NCBI GenBank assembly: GCA_002943765.1
Contig: PQWQ01000005.1
Coordinates: 1 to 64,000, forward strand
Length of the DNA stretch: 64,000 bases
DNA from: Psoroptes ovis
Taxonomy: Eukaryota > Arthropoda > Arachnida > Sarcoptiformes > Psoroptidae
Reading direction: 5' to 3'
This document shows positions 40,201-50,194 of this stretch, in pieces. The notes below the pieces were generated by a model. The model was not told the origin of the DNA, did not search any database, and saw only the letters and a program-made list of their open reading frames with translations. How positions within the stretch are numbered: position 1 is the stretch's first letter; each line of letters opens with the position of its first letter. The position numbers and the translations under genes were made by a program.

Positions 40201-41033
40201 TCGTTTCATACAATCGGATTGTCGTCCAGGAATGACTGCATTTTTATTAACAACATGGCTTGGTTATATGAATAGCTGTAAGTTTATTTATTTTTGTTTA
40301 TTGATCTATTATTAATTTGAGTCGAGAATATTAATTTTTTTTGAATGACAATTTCACAAAGTATTAAGATTTTCAATTGCAAATAAATCTTGGCATCTTT
40401 CGTATGAATTATTTCATGCCAAATTAGTTTCATTCAAATAGAGATTATTCTCATTTTGTTATTACTTATATTCCATTACACTTGCAAAAGATATATCTCA
40501 TTTTGAAATGGATACATCATAAACAGTTTAGTCAAATTTACACTCAGTCTCATATCACTTCCGAATCACTTTAATTAATATCACCCATATATTAGTTAGT
40601 TCATTATTCTTATCAACACTAAAATTAACAAAATATTAAATATTCTAGTATTTTTAAGTATTACCATTCATTCATTCAGATAGAATTCGCAATTTATTTG
40701 AGAATAATAGATTCAAATTGTTCATTATTTGCCTGAAAAAATAAAACTAATACTTAATCTATTTTTTCCAACATCTAATTCACCAACTTGGCTGAAAAAA
40801 TTGGGGCTAAAAAATTGGGAATACTAGGCGCCAATCCACTTATTTATACAATATTCAACACAGGTAACTGAATTTGACATTTAATAATTTTATGTATTCG
40901 TTTCATTCTAAAATTCATTTCTAATATTAATCAATCGGAAATCATTGTTTCGGTCAAATAAAATGACTGCACTACACACTATTATCGTATAGAGTTTCGT
41001 AAAGCGTTTCGTAAAATATTATGTAATTCTTAA
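31235..41033 (+). CDS. Dop2R: D2-like dopamine receptor (aminergic GPCR)
   Basis: Nine coding exons: 31235-32553, 32623-32731, 35046-35155, 36009-37075, 37148-37594, 38569-38602, 40159-40277, 40828-40863, 40993-41033; 1093 residues. An extracellular N-terminus of about 415 residues is rich in Asn and Ser and lacks an obvious signal peptide. TM1 has GNFLVIL and TM2 SLAFADL. TM3 has the amine-binding Asp (IATDVICSTASIFNL) followed by DRY. TM5 has the catechol-binding serines (YSSLWSFYVP), TM6 CWTPFF and TM7 NPLIY. The short tail EFRKAFRKILCNS resembles vertebrate D2 receptors, which couple to Gi/o. The third intracellular loop, about 400 residues, is full of Asn, Gln and acidic repeats. All phases agree; one exon is 34 nt and one 36 nt. 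An upstream in-frame stop at 31220 supports the start, though non-coding exons may lie further 5'. Confidence 0.93.
32554..32622 (+). other. 69-nt stop-free intron in the D2-like receptor
   Basis: Bounded by CTCAG/GTATAT and AACCAG/TGTTTA. Removal joins TM1 (FLVIL) to SVYRERNLQT, the expected first intracellular loop. It is divisible by three and has no in-frame stop, so retained transcripts would insert 23 residues there. Confidence 0.8.
34057..34066 (-). promoter_or_regulatory. GATGGCGCT motif in receptor intron 2
   Basis: The reverse strand reads TGATGGCGCT, one base different from the AGATGGCGCT 10-mer found three times elsewhere in the window. It lies inside the intron at 32732-35045, which otherwise contains nothing recognisable. 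Confidence 0.25.
37076..37147 (+). other. 72-nt stop-free intron in the receptor third loop
   Basis: Bounded by GAGG/GTAATT and CACACAG/ATAATA. It translates without a stop into a hydrophobic 24-residue stretch (YYIVYYFNLFIQFIDNII) quite unlike the polar loop on either side, which supports it being an intron. Length is divisible by three. Confidence 0.75.
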
Positions 41034-43443
41034 TGATAATTGATTGGCTTCGGGGCAATATTATTATTATTATTATTATTATTATTGCTATTGTTTTCAA
41101 TTATTATCTTTGGCTGACTGAAATTTTTGGGTGAAAAAAAATGACAACAATCATTAAATGTTTAGAGCGATTGTGTGCTTTGACTGCTGACAAAAATGGC
41201 ATAATAGAATGACATTGAGATGCCACTGTGCAAGTATTGCCACTGACTGAATGAGAGCTTATTTCGTTGGAAGGTAGGTATATTCTCTTATTATTTTGTC
41301 AACTTTGTGAATTCGAATAATTCTCCGCTTCTCTATTTTTCATTTCGTTTTCAGCTTTTTTTTTGGTGTATGAATGTTTGAACTTTACTGTGCCTTTCAA
41401 CAAATATGACAAAATGTTTCGTTAATTATTTTTGTTGTCAGCATAATTCTTATATCAGCTAAGAATTCATCATTCAACGAATGAAATACCAAAAAATCAA
41501 TTTTGCAGAAATGAATGAACGAATGTCATCGAATGGATTAATTATTCCGAAAAAAAAATATTTTCCGTCAATGCAATATATTTGTTGGAATGTTCATTGA
41601 CTAAACAAAAAATGTACTGCATTATCACCAAATAGCAAAAATGCAAAAATAAAAACAATTAACTTTAAGAAAATATTTCTCATTCATTAAGAATATCATT
41701 CAAATCAGACAAATTTATTTTTTGCTTAACTAAATTTACCAAACAGTGAGACCTGATAACTTTTTAATTTCCTTTTGTTTTTATTTTATTTTATTTTTTT
41801 TCCACTGATCCAAGTCAAATGCAAAATATTCAAATTTGATTGATTCATCATCACCGAAATTCCCTACGAATTTAAATTCGAAAATTCAATTCAACACATT
41901 AATTTATCCGATATCATTGATGCGAGAGTTTAATCAAATTCACATAAAATTATTCATCGAATATATCAATTAAACAAATGAATAAATCAATGAGAATAAA
42001 TCATTGAAAATCACATTTAAATCATTGTAAACTTGAATACAATCAATACAAACCCAAATGTAAACTTGAAAATTATTTCATATTTCTGAATGATTCAAAT
42101 CAAAGAAAAAAATGAAAGAGACAAACACATGCAGACTCTTATTACTATTAATTGATTCATCGATCCAATTCTCAAAAATCAAAGACTTGGATTTTTTTTT
42201 TGCACGAAAATTTGTTCGATGTTTTAAGTGAAATAAATATTTTGTTAATGTTCTCCTCTCTATTTTGTCAAACAAATTTATCAAAGAAAAAAATAAAATA
42301 AAAATAATTTCAATCAAAATCAATGGGTGGTACCGATCAACGATCATAAAGTTATGCAAAGTTTTAGTCATTGAAAAATTGTCATCAAAAATCTCATCAC
42401 AATTGAAACGAGCCATTCATTCAAATTACATTGATCCATCATCATCTTTGAAATTCCTTTTTACAACAACATTCATAATCTTCATCATCTGAAGAATTCA
42501 ATGCTCAAAAGGTATTCACTTGGTAAAAACTTTTGAGTTTTAATGAAAAAATTTGGAAGAAAAAAAGATTTTTCAGCAAAAAAAAAATCTCAATTTTAAT
42601 TTTGCATCAATAAATTTTACGAAATTAATTTTTTTTTACTTTTCAAAATTAATTTTCTAGGTAAAAAAATCGGTAGAATTTGATGGAATTTAACCTCTTC
42701 TTCTTCGTTGTGTGTGTGTTATCATCACTGTACTTTCTTCCTGAGAAAAAATGTTTGCTCAAGAATTTTACAAAAATTTTTTTCTTTTCCTCTTCAAATT
42801 GTGTGTACCGCCGGGTTGTTTTTCATCTTCAAATATTGCACATTGCATCTTACACCCGAGCCCTTAAATTAATAAATCTTTCGATTGAAAATTTAATTTT
42901 TTTTTTGTTTTATTTTCACCATTTCTTCCGAAATTTTCCAGCCAAAATCGATGACATTTTGAAAAAGGAAAAAAAATATTTCAATGTCTTAAAGTGAATC
43001 GAATTTATTACTTGATTCAAATAAAATAAAATTTGAAAATCAAACATCATCATTCTCTCTACACAATATTCCTCTTTATTGAATTGGCCAGGAAACATTT
43101 TATCGTTTTTTTTTTCATTTTTTGCAAGCAATAAAAGTAAAAATCTTGATAACATATTCGTTTATTGGCTTTGGCATCGTCTTTATAGAAAGCAAAAACA
43201 CAGTGAAAGGATAGGTATGATTCGTAAGACATTCACTGCATTTATTATGTGTTTCTATATTTTTATTATTAGACTGCTAAAGTTTATCATTGGAATGAAT
43301 GTTGAATGAATTGAATGAATACTGGAAAAACTTTCTAGGTTCCGTCTAAATGGTAATAATAATAATGATAATGATAACAGTAATTTCAGTGATTTTTATT
43401 ATTATTATTAATATGATTAGATAATAACAAATAATAATGAACA
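41034..43443. other. Downstream of the receptor: no gene recognised
   Basis: Holds the receptor 3' UTR at its left edge, a (TTA)n tract at 41060-41088 and AT-rich unique DNA. Frames of up to 112 codons on both strands (42078-43309) are Phe/Lys/Ile-rich, start mostly without ATG and resemble no family. I regard them as chance. Confidence 0.5.
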
Positions 43444-43760
43444 TGATGATGATGATGAATAGATGTATATGAGAGCCAAAAAAAAAGGATAATGATTATG
43501 ATTATGACGGCAATGATGATTATGTGATTGTGATCATAAAATGTTGATGATGATGATGAATAGATGTATATGAGAGCCAAAAAAAAAGGATAATGATTAT
43601 GATTATGACGGCAATGATGATTATGTGATTGTGATCATAAAATGTTGATGATGATGATGAATAGATGTATATGAGAGCCAAAAAAAAGGATAATGATTAT
43701 GATTATGACGGCAATGATGATTATGTGATTGTGATCATAAAATGTTGATGATGATGATGG
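43444..43760. repeat. Tandem triplication of a 101-bp unit
   Basis: Three near-identical copies start at about 43460, 43562 and 43663 (aligned on AGATGTATATGAGAGCC), giving a period of 101 bases. Copies differ mainly in the length of an A run. Each contains GAT trinucleotide runs at its junction, which may have caused the slippage or unequal exchange. Confidence 0.9.
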
Positions 43761-44475
43761 AAAAATATGAATTGAATTCATATTCTCAAAAATGATTCAT
43801 GAATTCAATTGAATCACATTCTGAATGAATGAATAAAAGGATAAATCATATGAAAAGAGCCGAAAAAAAAATCGAATACCGAATCTCAATTTGATTCTAT
43901 GATGTTGTTGTTGTTGTTTGAACAATATATTCTGTCAACAAACACAAAAGACTTTGAATAATAATAATAATAACAACAACAAAAGAATAATATTCTAATT
44001 TATTGTGTTTATGGCATGTAATAATAGCTCTATTATATGCTTCAATATTCATTCATCTTTCATATTTTTTTTCATTATCATTCTTTACTGCCAAACTCTT
44101 AATCACCATTCATTGATTTAGTCAACATTTTTTTTTCATAACAAGTTTATTGCCTCATTCTCATTGTTTGATTTTCAATATGTCAACCATATTCTCTCGA
44201 TTCATCCATCCATATTCACATCTTTGGTTGTTTTGGCCAGAGAATGAAATGAGAATGTAAATGAAAAATTTTACAAAAATTTTTCACCATTCTTTGTCAT
44301 AATTTCAAATGTGTTAAACAAAGGTTTGCCATCTTTTGTGAATGATGTATAAATAAAAAGTTATCTGTTATCTTTATCAGAAGATGGCATAAAAAATCAA
44401 TTTGAAAAAAAGATATCGATTAATGGCATCAAATCAAAATAGAATCAAATTATGATGACAAAGCACAAATTTCCA
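43761..44475. other. Spacer between two tandem arrays
   Basis: AT-rich sequence with short (GTT)n and (AAT)n tracts around 43900-43990. No gene or structured element is visible. Confidence 0.5.
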
Positions 44476-45630
44476 CGGACTATAGCCTTAGATTTTTTCA
44501 AAATTTTCGAAAATTTCTTGACTGCAAATTTTTTCAGAAAAATCAAAGGGTATAGTATGGCAATTTTTTCAGAAAAATCAAAGGCTATAGACTGCCATCT
44601 TTTTTCAAAAAAAATCAAAGGCAATAGTAAGGCAATTTTTCTCAAAAAAATCAGACTATAGACTGCCATCTTTTTTCAAAAAAAATCAAAGGCAATAGTA
44701 AGGCAATTTTTCAAAAAAAATCAAAGGCTATAGACTGCCATCTTTTTTCAAAAAAAATCAAAGGCAATAGTAAGGCAATTTTTCAAAAAAAATCAAAGGC
44801 TATAGACTGCCATCTTTTTTCAAAAAAATCAAAGGCAATAGTAAGGCAATTTTTCTCAAAAATCAAAGGCTATAGACTGCCATCTTTTTTCAAAAAAATC
44901 AAAGGCAATAGTAAGGCAATTTTTCCCAAAAAAATCAAAGGCAATAGTAAGGCAATTTTTCAAAAAAAATCAAAGGCAATAGTAAGGCAATTTTTCTCAA
45001 AAAAATCAAAGGCTATAGTAAGGCAATTTTTTCAGTAAAATCAAAGGCTATAGACTGCCATCTTTTTTCAAAAAAATCAAAGGCTATAGAGTGCCATCTT
45101 TTTTCAGAAAAATCAAAGGCTATAGACTGCCATCTTTTTTCAAAAAAATCAAAGGCTATAGAGTGCCATCTTTTTTCAGAAAAATCAAAGGCTATAGACT
45201 GCCATCTTTTTTCAGAAAAATCAAAGGCTATAGACTGCCATCTTTTTTCAAAAAAATCAAAGGCTATAGAGTGCCATCTTTTTTCAGAAAAATCAAAGGC
45301 TATAGAGTGCCATCTTTTTTTCAGAAAAATCAAAGGCTATAGAGTGCCATCTTTTTTCAGAAAAATCAAAGGCTATAGAGTGCCATCTTTTTTCAGAAAA
45401 ATCAAAGGCTATAGAGTGCCATCTTTTTTCAGAAAAATCAAAGGCTATAGAGTGCCATCTTTTTTCAGAAAAATCAAAGGCTATAGAGTGCCATCTTTTT
45501 TCAGAAAAATCAAAGGCTATAGAGTGCCATCTTTTTTCAGAAAAATCAAAGGCTATAGAGTGCCATCTTTTTTCAAAAAAAATCAAAGACTAAAGACTGT
45601 CAATTTTTTTAAAAAAATCAGACTCTATTC
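44476..45630. repeat. 36-bp minisatellite with 72-bp higher-order section
   Basis: About 30 units. On the right (45290-45570) the unit is an almost invariant 36-mer containing CTATAGAGTGCCATC and a T-run/CAGAAAAATCAAAGG half. On the left (44585-45010) two diverged types alternate, CTATAGACTGCCATC and CAATAGTAAGGCAA, giving a period of 70-72 bases. The left edge (44479-44505) reads like one unit in reverse orientation. Because 36 is divisible by three, open frames run through both strands, with 12-residue repeats such as VPSFFRKIKGYR. There is no start context, splice support or family match, so these are by-products and not genes. Confidence 0.93.
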
Positions 45631-45764
45631 TTAGATTTTGATGATTTGAACTAAATATGAAAAATCACACCGAAAACATAATTTATTAAAAATGTAATAG
45701 TCATACAAATATAATGGTAACAACAACATTTTAGTAATCATATGAATTTGAGGCATATTCCATT

Positions 45765-46640
45765 TTAAACGGCTGCCGCTAATATTTCAAAACGATTTTT
45801 TAATTCTTCAATCACTTCCGAATAAGAATTATGATATTTTTGATCATTAATTTCATTAATTACGGCTGATGGTAATGGTTGATGTTTACGTAATGACCTT
45901 TTTTGTTGATTTAAATCTAATGATCGAAATCCTTGATTAATCATCGTCGGTGAAAGCAATCGAAATGGTTCGTTTTGTGCCTTGTTCTGAGAGGCGTTCA
46001 ATGCATTCGGAACATTTTCCATGGTGTATGAATAAGCATTCTGTTGTGTTAATCTATTAGTTGTCATCATTAATGTAAGCTCACGTTGTTTCTCGACTTC
46101 ATCCGCTTGTCTTTGATCATCTTCCAGCGATGTTATGGCACAAGGACTGGTTGTTGTTGCAGTGTTATTGAATGTAGAATTATCATCATTCAGCACAGAC
46201 AAATTCAGTGGTGCCGATACACAATCGAAATTGTTTGATGACTGACTATTCATATCGAATATTGATTGACAATCTTTGGAATTCATTGTATCAATCGACA
46301 CATCCATTGGCGCCATTGATGAATCATTAGATTTGTTTTTAAAGCCACGAAATGAAAGTAAAAATAGCAACGAATACATGAATATCAACAGACAGAATAA
46401 AAGCAGTATACATCCCAATACGATTGGATTGACTATGAATTCATTCGAATGATCATCAATCGCTTCTGAATTGACATTTCGAATCAATTGATTATTCAGA
46501 TGATTAGGGTCAAAATGTTTGATTATTGTTGTTGTTGTTGATGGTAAGATTGTTGATGAAGAAGACGATGATGATGATGATGTTAGTGACAATGATATAA
46601 TTGTTTGATTAAATGAAGATGCCGATTGTTCCAAATGCAT
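45765..46640 (-). CDS. Single-pass membrane protein of unknown function
   Basis: I do not recognise this gene. From the ATG at 46640 it encodes 291 residues. The N-terminal part is rich in Ser and Thr, including a run of nine Ser and a Thr block. One membrane span follows (about residues 65-90, VLGCILLLFCLLIFMYSLLF), then basic residues (FRGFKNK) that suggest a cytosolic C-terminus. That region is about 200 polar residues with Asn/Ser stretches and ends in an amphipathic helix (EVIEELKNRFEIL). The frame extends a little upstream of the ATG and passes a CACAG/AATG site, so the ATG may sit at the start of a second exon. A poly-A signal (AATAAA) lies at 45682-45687. Codon use resembles the neighbours, which supports a real gene. 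Confidence 0.65.
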   Translation of the reverse strand: MHLEQSASSFNQTIISLSLTSSSSSSSSSTILPSTTTTIIKHFDPNHLNNQLIRNVNSEAIDDHSNEFIVNPIVLGCILLLFCLLIFMYSLLFLLSFRGFKNKSNDSSMAPMDVSIDTMNSKDCQSIFDMNSQSSNNFDCVSAPLNLSVLNDDNSTFNNTATTTSPCAITSLEDDQRQADEVEKQRELTLMMTTNRLTQQNAYSYTMENVPNALNASQNKAQNEPFRLLSPTMINQGFRSLDLNQQKRSLRKHQPLPSAVINEINDQKYHNSYSEVIEELKNRFEILAAAV

Positions 46641-47251
46641 TCTGTGAAATGCCAATATGATCTACAAATATGGATGAATTTGAACACAAACATTCAAATA
46701 ATAAATGATCAACATGAAAGCGATTCTCAGGTTATCCAATAAGCCAAAAATCATTGGAGGTTTTTCTCTTGACAAATATGAAAAAAACACATTTTCAAAT
46801 AATGATCAATAGATAGCAAATACATTGAAGATAGATAGAGAAAGATGATTAACTTGTGACAACTTTCGATTAGACATTTATTTATTTATGGTGTTTCGAT
46901 CACTTATTTGATTATAAACATAATTGATCAATGAATGAATGAGCAATAGACCTATGTTTATGTGTAAATAAAAATAAAAATAGATTCATTGATGTTACTT
47001 TCCATTTGCTTTGTTCATTCATTCATTTTTGATCAAATAATTGCCGGTAATTGTAATTTAACGCTTCAATTGATGACAACAGTAAAGTTATGACAGTTCA
47101 TCAACCTATATTTTTAAATTGCTTGCTTGCTGGGTTGACAAAAATGTTTTGTATTCATTTATTCATTTACTTTGTAATTAATTGAAACAAAGATGTATCA
47201 ATATTTTTTAATTGTTACATATTTTAAATTCAAAAAAGCGATTGATAATTA
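46641..47251. other. Spacer between unknown membrane gene and Grx3
   Basis: About 600 bases of AT-rich unique sequence containing the presumed promoter or first intron of the membrane protein gene and the Grx3 3' UTR. Nothing else is recognisable. Confidence 0.45.
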
Positions 47252-47984
47252 TCATCCTTTGAGAACGGTTTCTAATTCACCATTTTCCTTGAGATCTTGT
47301 ATAATATCTAGACCTCCGATTAGTTTCCCTTTTACATATACTTGTGGATATGTTGGCCATTTGGAATATGTTTTCAAACTTTGGCGAACTTCTTCATCAC
47401 TGAATATATCAAAATAACCGAATTCGATATTCATCGGTTGCAATATCGATAACAATTGTCGTGTAAATCCACATCGCGGTTGATCAGGTGTGCCTTTAAT
47501 GAATATCATTATTGGCTCTTTATTGATCAATGATACCAATTTTTGTTCAATCGATCGGTCTGATTCGAGAATTTTATCTAATTTTTGTGTTATTACCGTT
47601 GTATCTGTACCGACTGCTCGATCAATTTCATTCCCGTTACGAAACATTACCATGGTAGGAACCGAGCGGACAGCAAATGTTCCTGAGATGTCATCAAGCT
47701 TATATAAATTGAAAAAGTCAACTAGCAAATCATCAAATTTCAGAATAAAATGTCTTACTTTCAGAAATTTGAATTTCTTATATTCATCTTTGGCCATTAA
47801 TTGAGTAACGAAATCCAGTATGATTGAACATTTTTCATCATTTTTTGAATAGAAAATTACATTGACCAAAGGGCTGTTGACATGGACAAAATTCAGTTAG
47901 CTTCAATTCGGAATAACTAATCAAACAATTAATTTACCTTGCCAGCACAGCTTTTTCTAATGAAGATGCATCAATTTCATCCAT
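47252..47984 (-). CDS. GLRX3: Glutaredoxin-3/PICOT, thioredoxin plus one monothiol Grx
   Basis: Exons in transcription order: 47984-47938, 47873-47759, 47698-47252; 202 residues. Grx3 proteins carry [2Fe-2S] clusters, often with BolA2, and serve cytosolic iron-sulfur delivery. An N-terminal thioredoxin-like domain (about 1-97, RSVPTMVMFRNG) is followed by one monothiol glutaredoxin domain (about 107-202). That domain has KGTPDQPRCGFT, FDIFSDEEVRQ, WPTYPQVYVKG and GGLDIIQDL. Human GLRX3 has two Grx domains, while many insects and yeasts have one. The active site reads CGFT (C130) instead of the nearly universal CGFS. The 60-nt second intron is stop-free and divisible by three; without splicing, 20 residues would break the thioredoxin fold. 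The gene is head to head with Prx3. Confidence 0.92.
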
Positions 47985-48203
47985 GATTTTGATAGATTAT
48001 GTTTTAATTATTTTAATTTGATTAATCAATCAATGACACGATGTTTGCAGCTGATTTATTGAAAAAATAATCGAGGTCCATCCATAAAGCACCCGTGAGT
48101 TTTTTTTATATTTATCTATTGATTGTGATTTGCCTTGATTTAATTGATAAAAAAGAAGACATTTGTTCATTAATTTTTTAGAAATTAATTTTATATAGCA
48201 AAC
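47985..48203. promoter_or_regulatory. Divergent promoter region between Grx3 and Prx3
   Basis: Only 219 bases separate the two start codons, so the promoters must overlap or be shared. A CAGCTG E-box is present at 48049-48054. A possible 5' UTR intron of Prx3 runs from CCC/GTGAGT (48095) to TTTTTAG (48181). Confidence 0.6.
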
Positions 48204-48918
48204 ATGGCAACCTTTATACGTCGATTAATGCCAATGGCAGTGAAGAATCCGCTATGGATGCCCAGCCGATCCATGTCAGCAATCGTGCAACGACAAGCAC
48301 CTTATTTTGCTGCAACAGCTGTCGTCGATAAACAATTCAAAGAGGTAAAGCTGACCGATTTTCAAGGCAAATATTTGGTATTGTTTTTCTATCCACTCGA
48401 TTTGTAAGTATTTGATCATTTGTCGAATGAATGATAATCATTCGATTTTTAAATAATCATTTTCTAGTACATTTGTTTGTCCAACCGAAATCATTGCATT
48501 CAATGATCGATTGAAAGAATTTCATGATCTTGACACTGAAGTTGTGGCCGTATCAGTGGATTCGCATTTTTCTCATTTAGCATGGTGCAATACACCTCGA
48601 AAACAAGGTGGCCTTGGTGATATGAAAATGCCAATCATTTCTGATTTGACTAAAAAAATATCTGAAGATTATGGTGTGCTGATACCAGATGCTGGCATTG
48701 CATTACGTGGATTGTTCATCATCGACGCCAATGGAATCGTTCGACAGATTACCATCAATGATTTACCAGTCGGCCGATCAGTTGATGAAACATTACGATT
48801 GATCAAAGCATTTCAATACACAGACAAACATGGTGAAGTTTGTCCAGCAAATTGGCAGCCAAATGAACCGACAATCAATCCTAAAAAAGCACAAGAATAT
48901 TTTGAAAAACAAAATTGA
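48204..48918 (+). CDS. PRDX3: Mitochondrial typical 2-Cys peroxiredoxin
   Basis: Two coding exons, 48204-48403 and 48468-48918 (64-nt intron), give 216 residues. It reduces hydrogen peroxide and is recycled by thioredoxin. The N-terminus (MATFIRRLMP, then basic and Ser residues to about 32) looks like a mitochondrial presequence. The peroxidatic cysteine is C71 (FVCPTEI) and the resolving cysteine C192 (GEVCPANW), 121 residues apart as in vertebrate PRDX3. GGLG and the C-terminal YF motif are both present; together they make eukaryotic 2-Cys enzymes sensitive to overoxidation, which allows signalling. It is transcribed away from Grx3 and converges on PRELI, with 99 bases between stops. Confidence 0.95.
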
Positions 48919-49017
48919 ACAATTTTAAATCATACAAACATCGATTATCACGATTAAATTTAGTTTTAGAAAAAAAATAATACAAAGAATTATAAAGAAT
49001 ATTTATATGAACAGTGT

Positions 49018-49771
49018 TCAATCACCATTGCTAGTTGCTGCAATCACTGTCGGTATGTTTGATTTAGCAAATTCGCTGGCTTTTGTTGTACTTTGTCTTA
49101 ATCGTTCTTTCAAAATTGGATTCAATGTCGGTATGGATTTTAGTGCACTATTATTATCACCGATTGATCGATTTCGTGTGGCTGAATCAGCAAACAACGA
49201 TTCCAACGTCATATTAAAGCCTTTGTATGCTTTTTTAATATTTTGCTTGTAACGTTCAAGACCAAGACGCTGGATGGCCGATGAAAGACCATAAAATGCC
49301 GAATTGATCCATGCTTGTCGTTCACAAATCGTTTTCAAAGTTTGTTGTTGATGTTGCCGGTGCAACTGTTGGCCATCTGTTCGGTAAACAACTTTTTCTT
49401 CCAGTGTCATCAAATGTTGCATTCCAATATTACGTGTGTATGTTGTCAATGTTTTCGCTTTAGAATCGACAATTGATTCTTCAATAATGAACACATGTTT
49501 TGCTGATAGGAATTTTTCGGTCCATTTCGGTGCGGAATTTGTTTTCATTAGCAAACGCTTAGTGAATAAACGACCACCGCGTATTATACGCCGGTCAATG
49601 ACATCTTCAGTGAGTACATGTTTACTTCAGTGAAAAATATAAATTAAGAAAATTTTTAAAATAAATTTTAAAAATCAAATACCTGTATGGATTCGGATAT
49701 CGATTCCAAAAGGCTATAGCTACTTGTTCCCAAGCATGATTGAATGTTTGTGTTTGATTGAAATAAGTCAT
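49018..49771 (-). CDS. PRELID1: PRELI-domain mitochondrial lipid transfer protein
   Basis: Exons in transcription order: 49771-49683 and 49624-49018 (58-nt intron), 231 residues. PRELI/Ups1 proteins with TRIAP1 carry phosphatidic acid across the intermembrane space for cardiolipin synthesis. The domain starts close to the N-terminus with FNHAWEQVAIAFWNRYPNPY. It continues with SKHVLTEDVIDRR, RLLMKTNSAPKW, FIIEESIVD and TLTTYTRNI, the order seen in PRELID1. The family core ends near residue 165 (GLERYKQNIKKAYKGF), followed by a variable tail of about 60 residues. Intron phase and splice sites fit well. Confidence 0.93.
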
Positions 49772-50194
49772 TTTTAGTTTGATATTTTTCTAATGAAAAA
49801 ATCCTTTATTTCATTCAAATAATAATAATGCCAAGATGGATTACGTGACTATTGGAACATCCACATTTAAATCTCGATGAACAATGAATGAATATTCACT
49901 ACTTCGATGCTACGGATGAATGTATGATGGATGCCAATGTGTGTGTTTGATCCTCGAATGTGTTAATCATTTAAAAAAGTGATAAACAAAATACAAGGTT
50001 GCCTTGTATTTACTTGTAAACAAACAACAATCAATTCATACCAAACGCATGTTATTGCATTTCTGTCGTCCAAACAACTTTGCCAGATGCAAATGCGCAA
50101 ACTCACTAAAAATTGGGTCCTTTAAAAGAATTGAATTGATCGACAGATGGCGCTATGGCCATTTTTATTTTCAGAAATATATTAGAAATAATTA
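49772..50194. other. PRELI promoter and FAM98 3' region
   Basis: About 420 bases between two genes on the same strand. It contains the PRELI promoter and, at its right edge, the FAM98 3' UTR with the motif at 50145. No coding sequence is evident. Confidence 0.5.
50145..50154 (+). promoter_or_regulatory. AGATGGCGCT motif, copy 2
   Basis: Exact copy of the 10-mer, in the context GACAGATGGCGCTATGG, 41 bases beyond the FAM98 stop codon and upstream of PRELI. It resembles the CTCF core; the function is inferred. Confidence 0.4.

Noticed and set aside
42078..43309. Several frames of 75-112 codons on both strands
   Set aside because: Mostly non-ATG starts, Phe/Lys/Ile-rich composition, overlapping each other, no family motif.
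44476..45630. Possible CRISPR-like array
   Set aside because: Units are contiguous with no unique spacers, and the DNA is eukaryotic. It is a tandem minisatellite.
45013..45634. Long open frames on both strands with 12-residue repeats
   Set aside because: They are by-products of the 36-bp minisatellite, whose period is divisible by three. No start context, splice sites or family match.
47722..47758. Shorter 37-nt intron in Grx3
   Set aside because: It breaks the reading phase. The 60-nt alternative restores the conserved thioredoxin strand.
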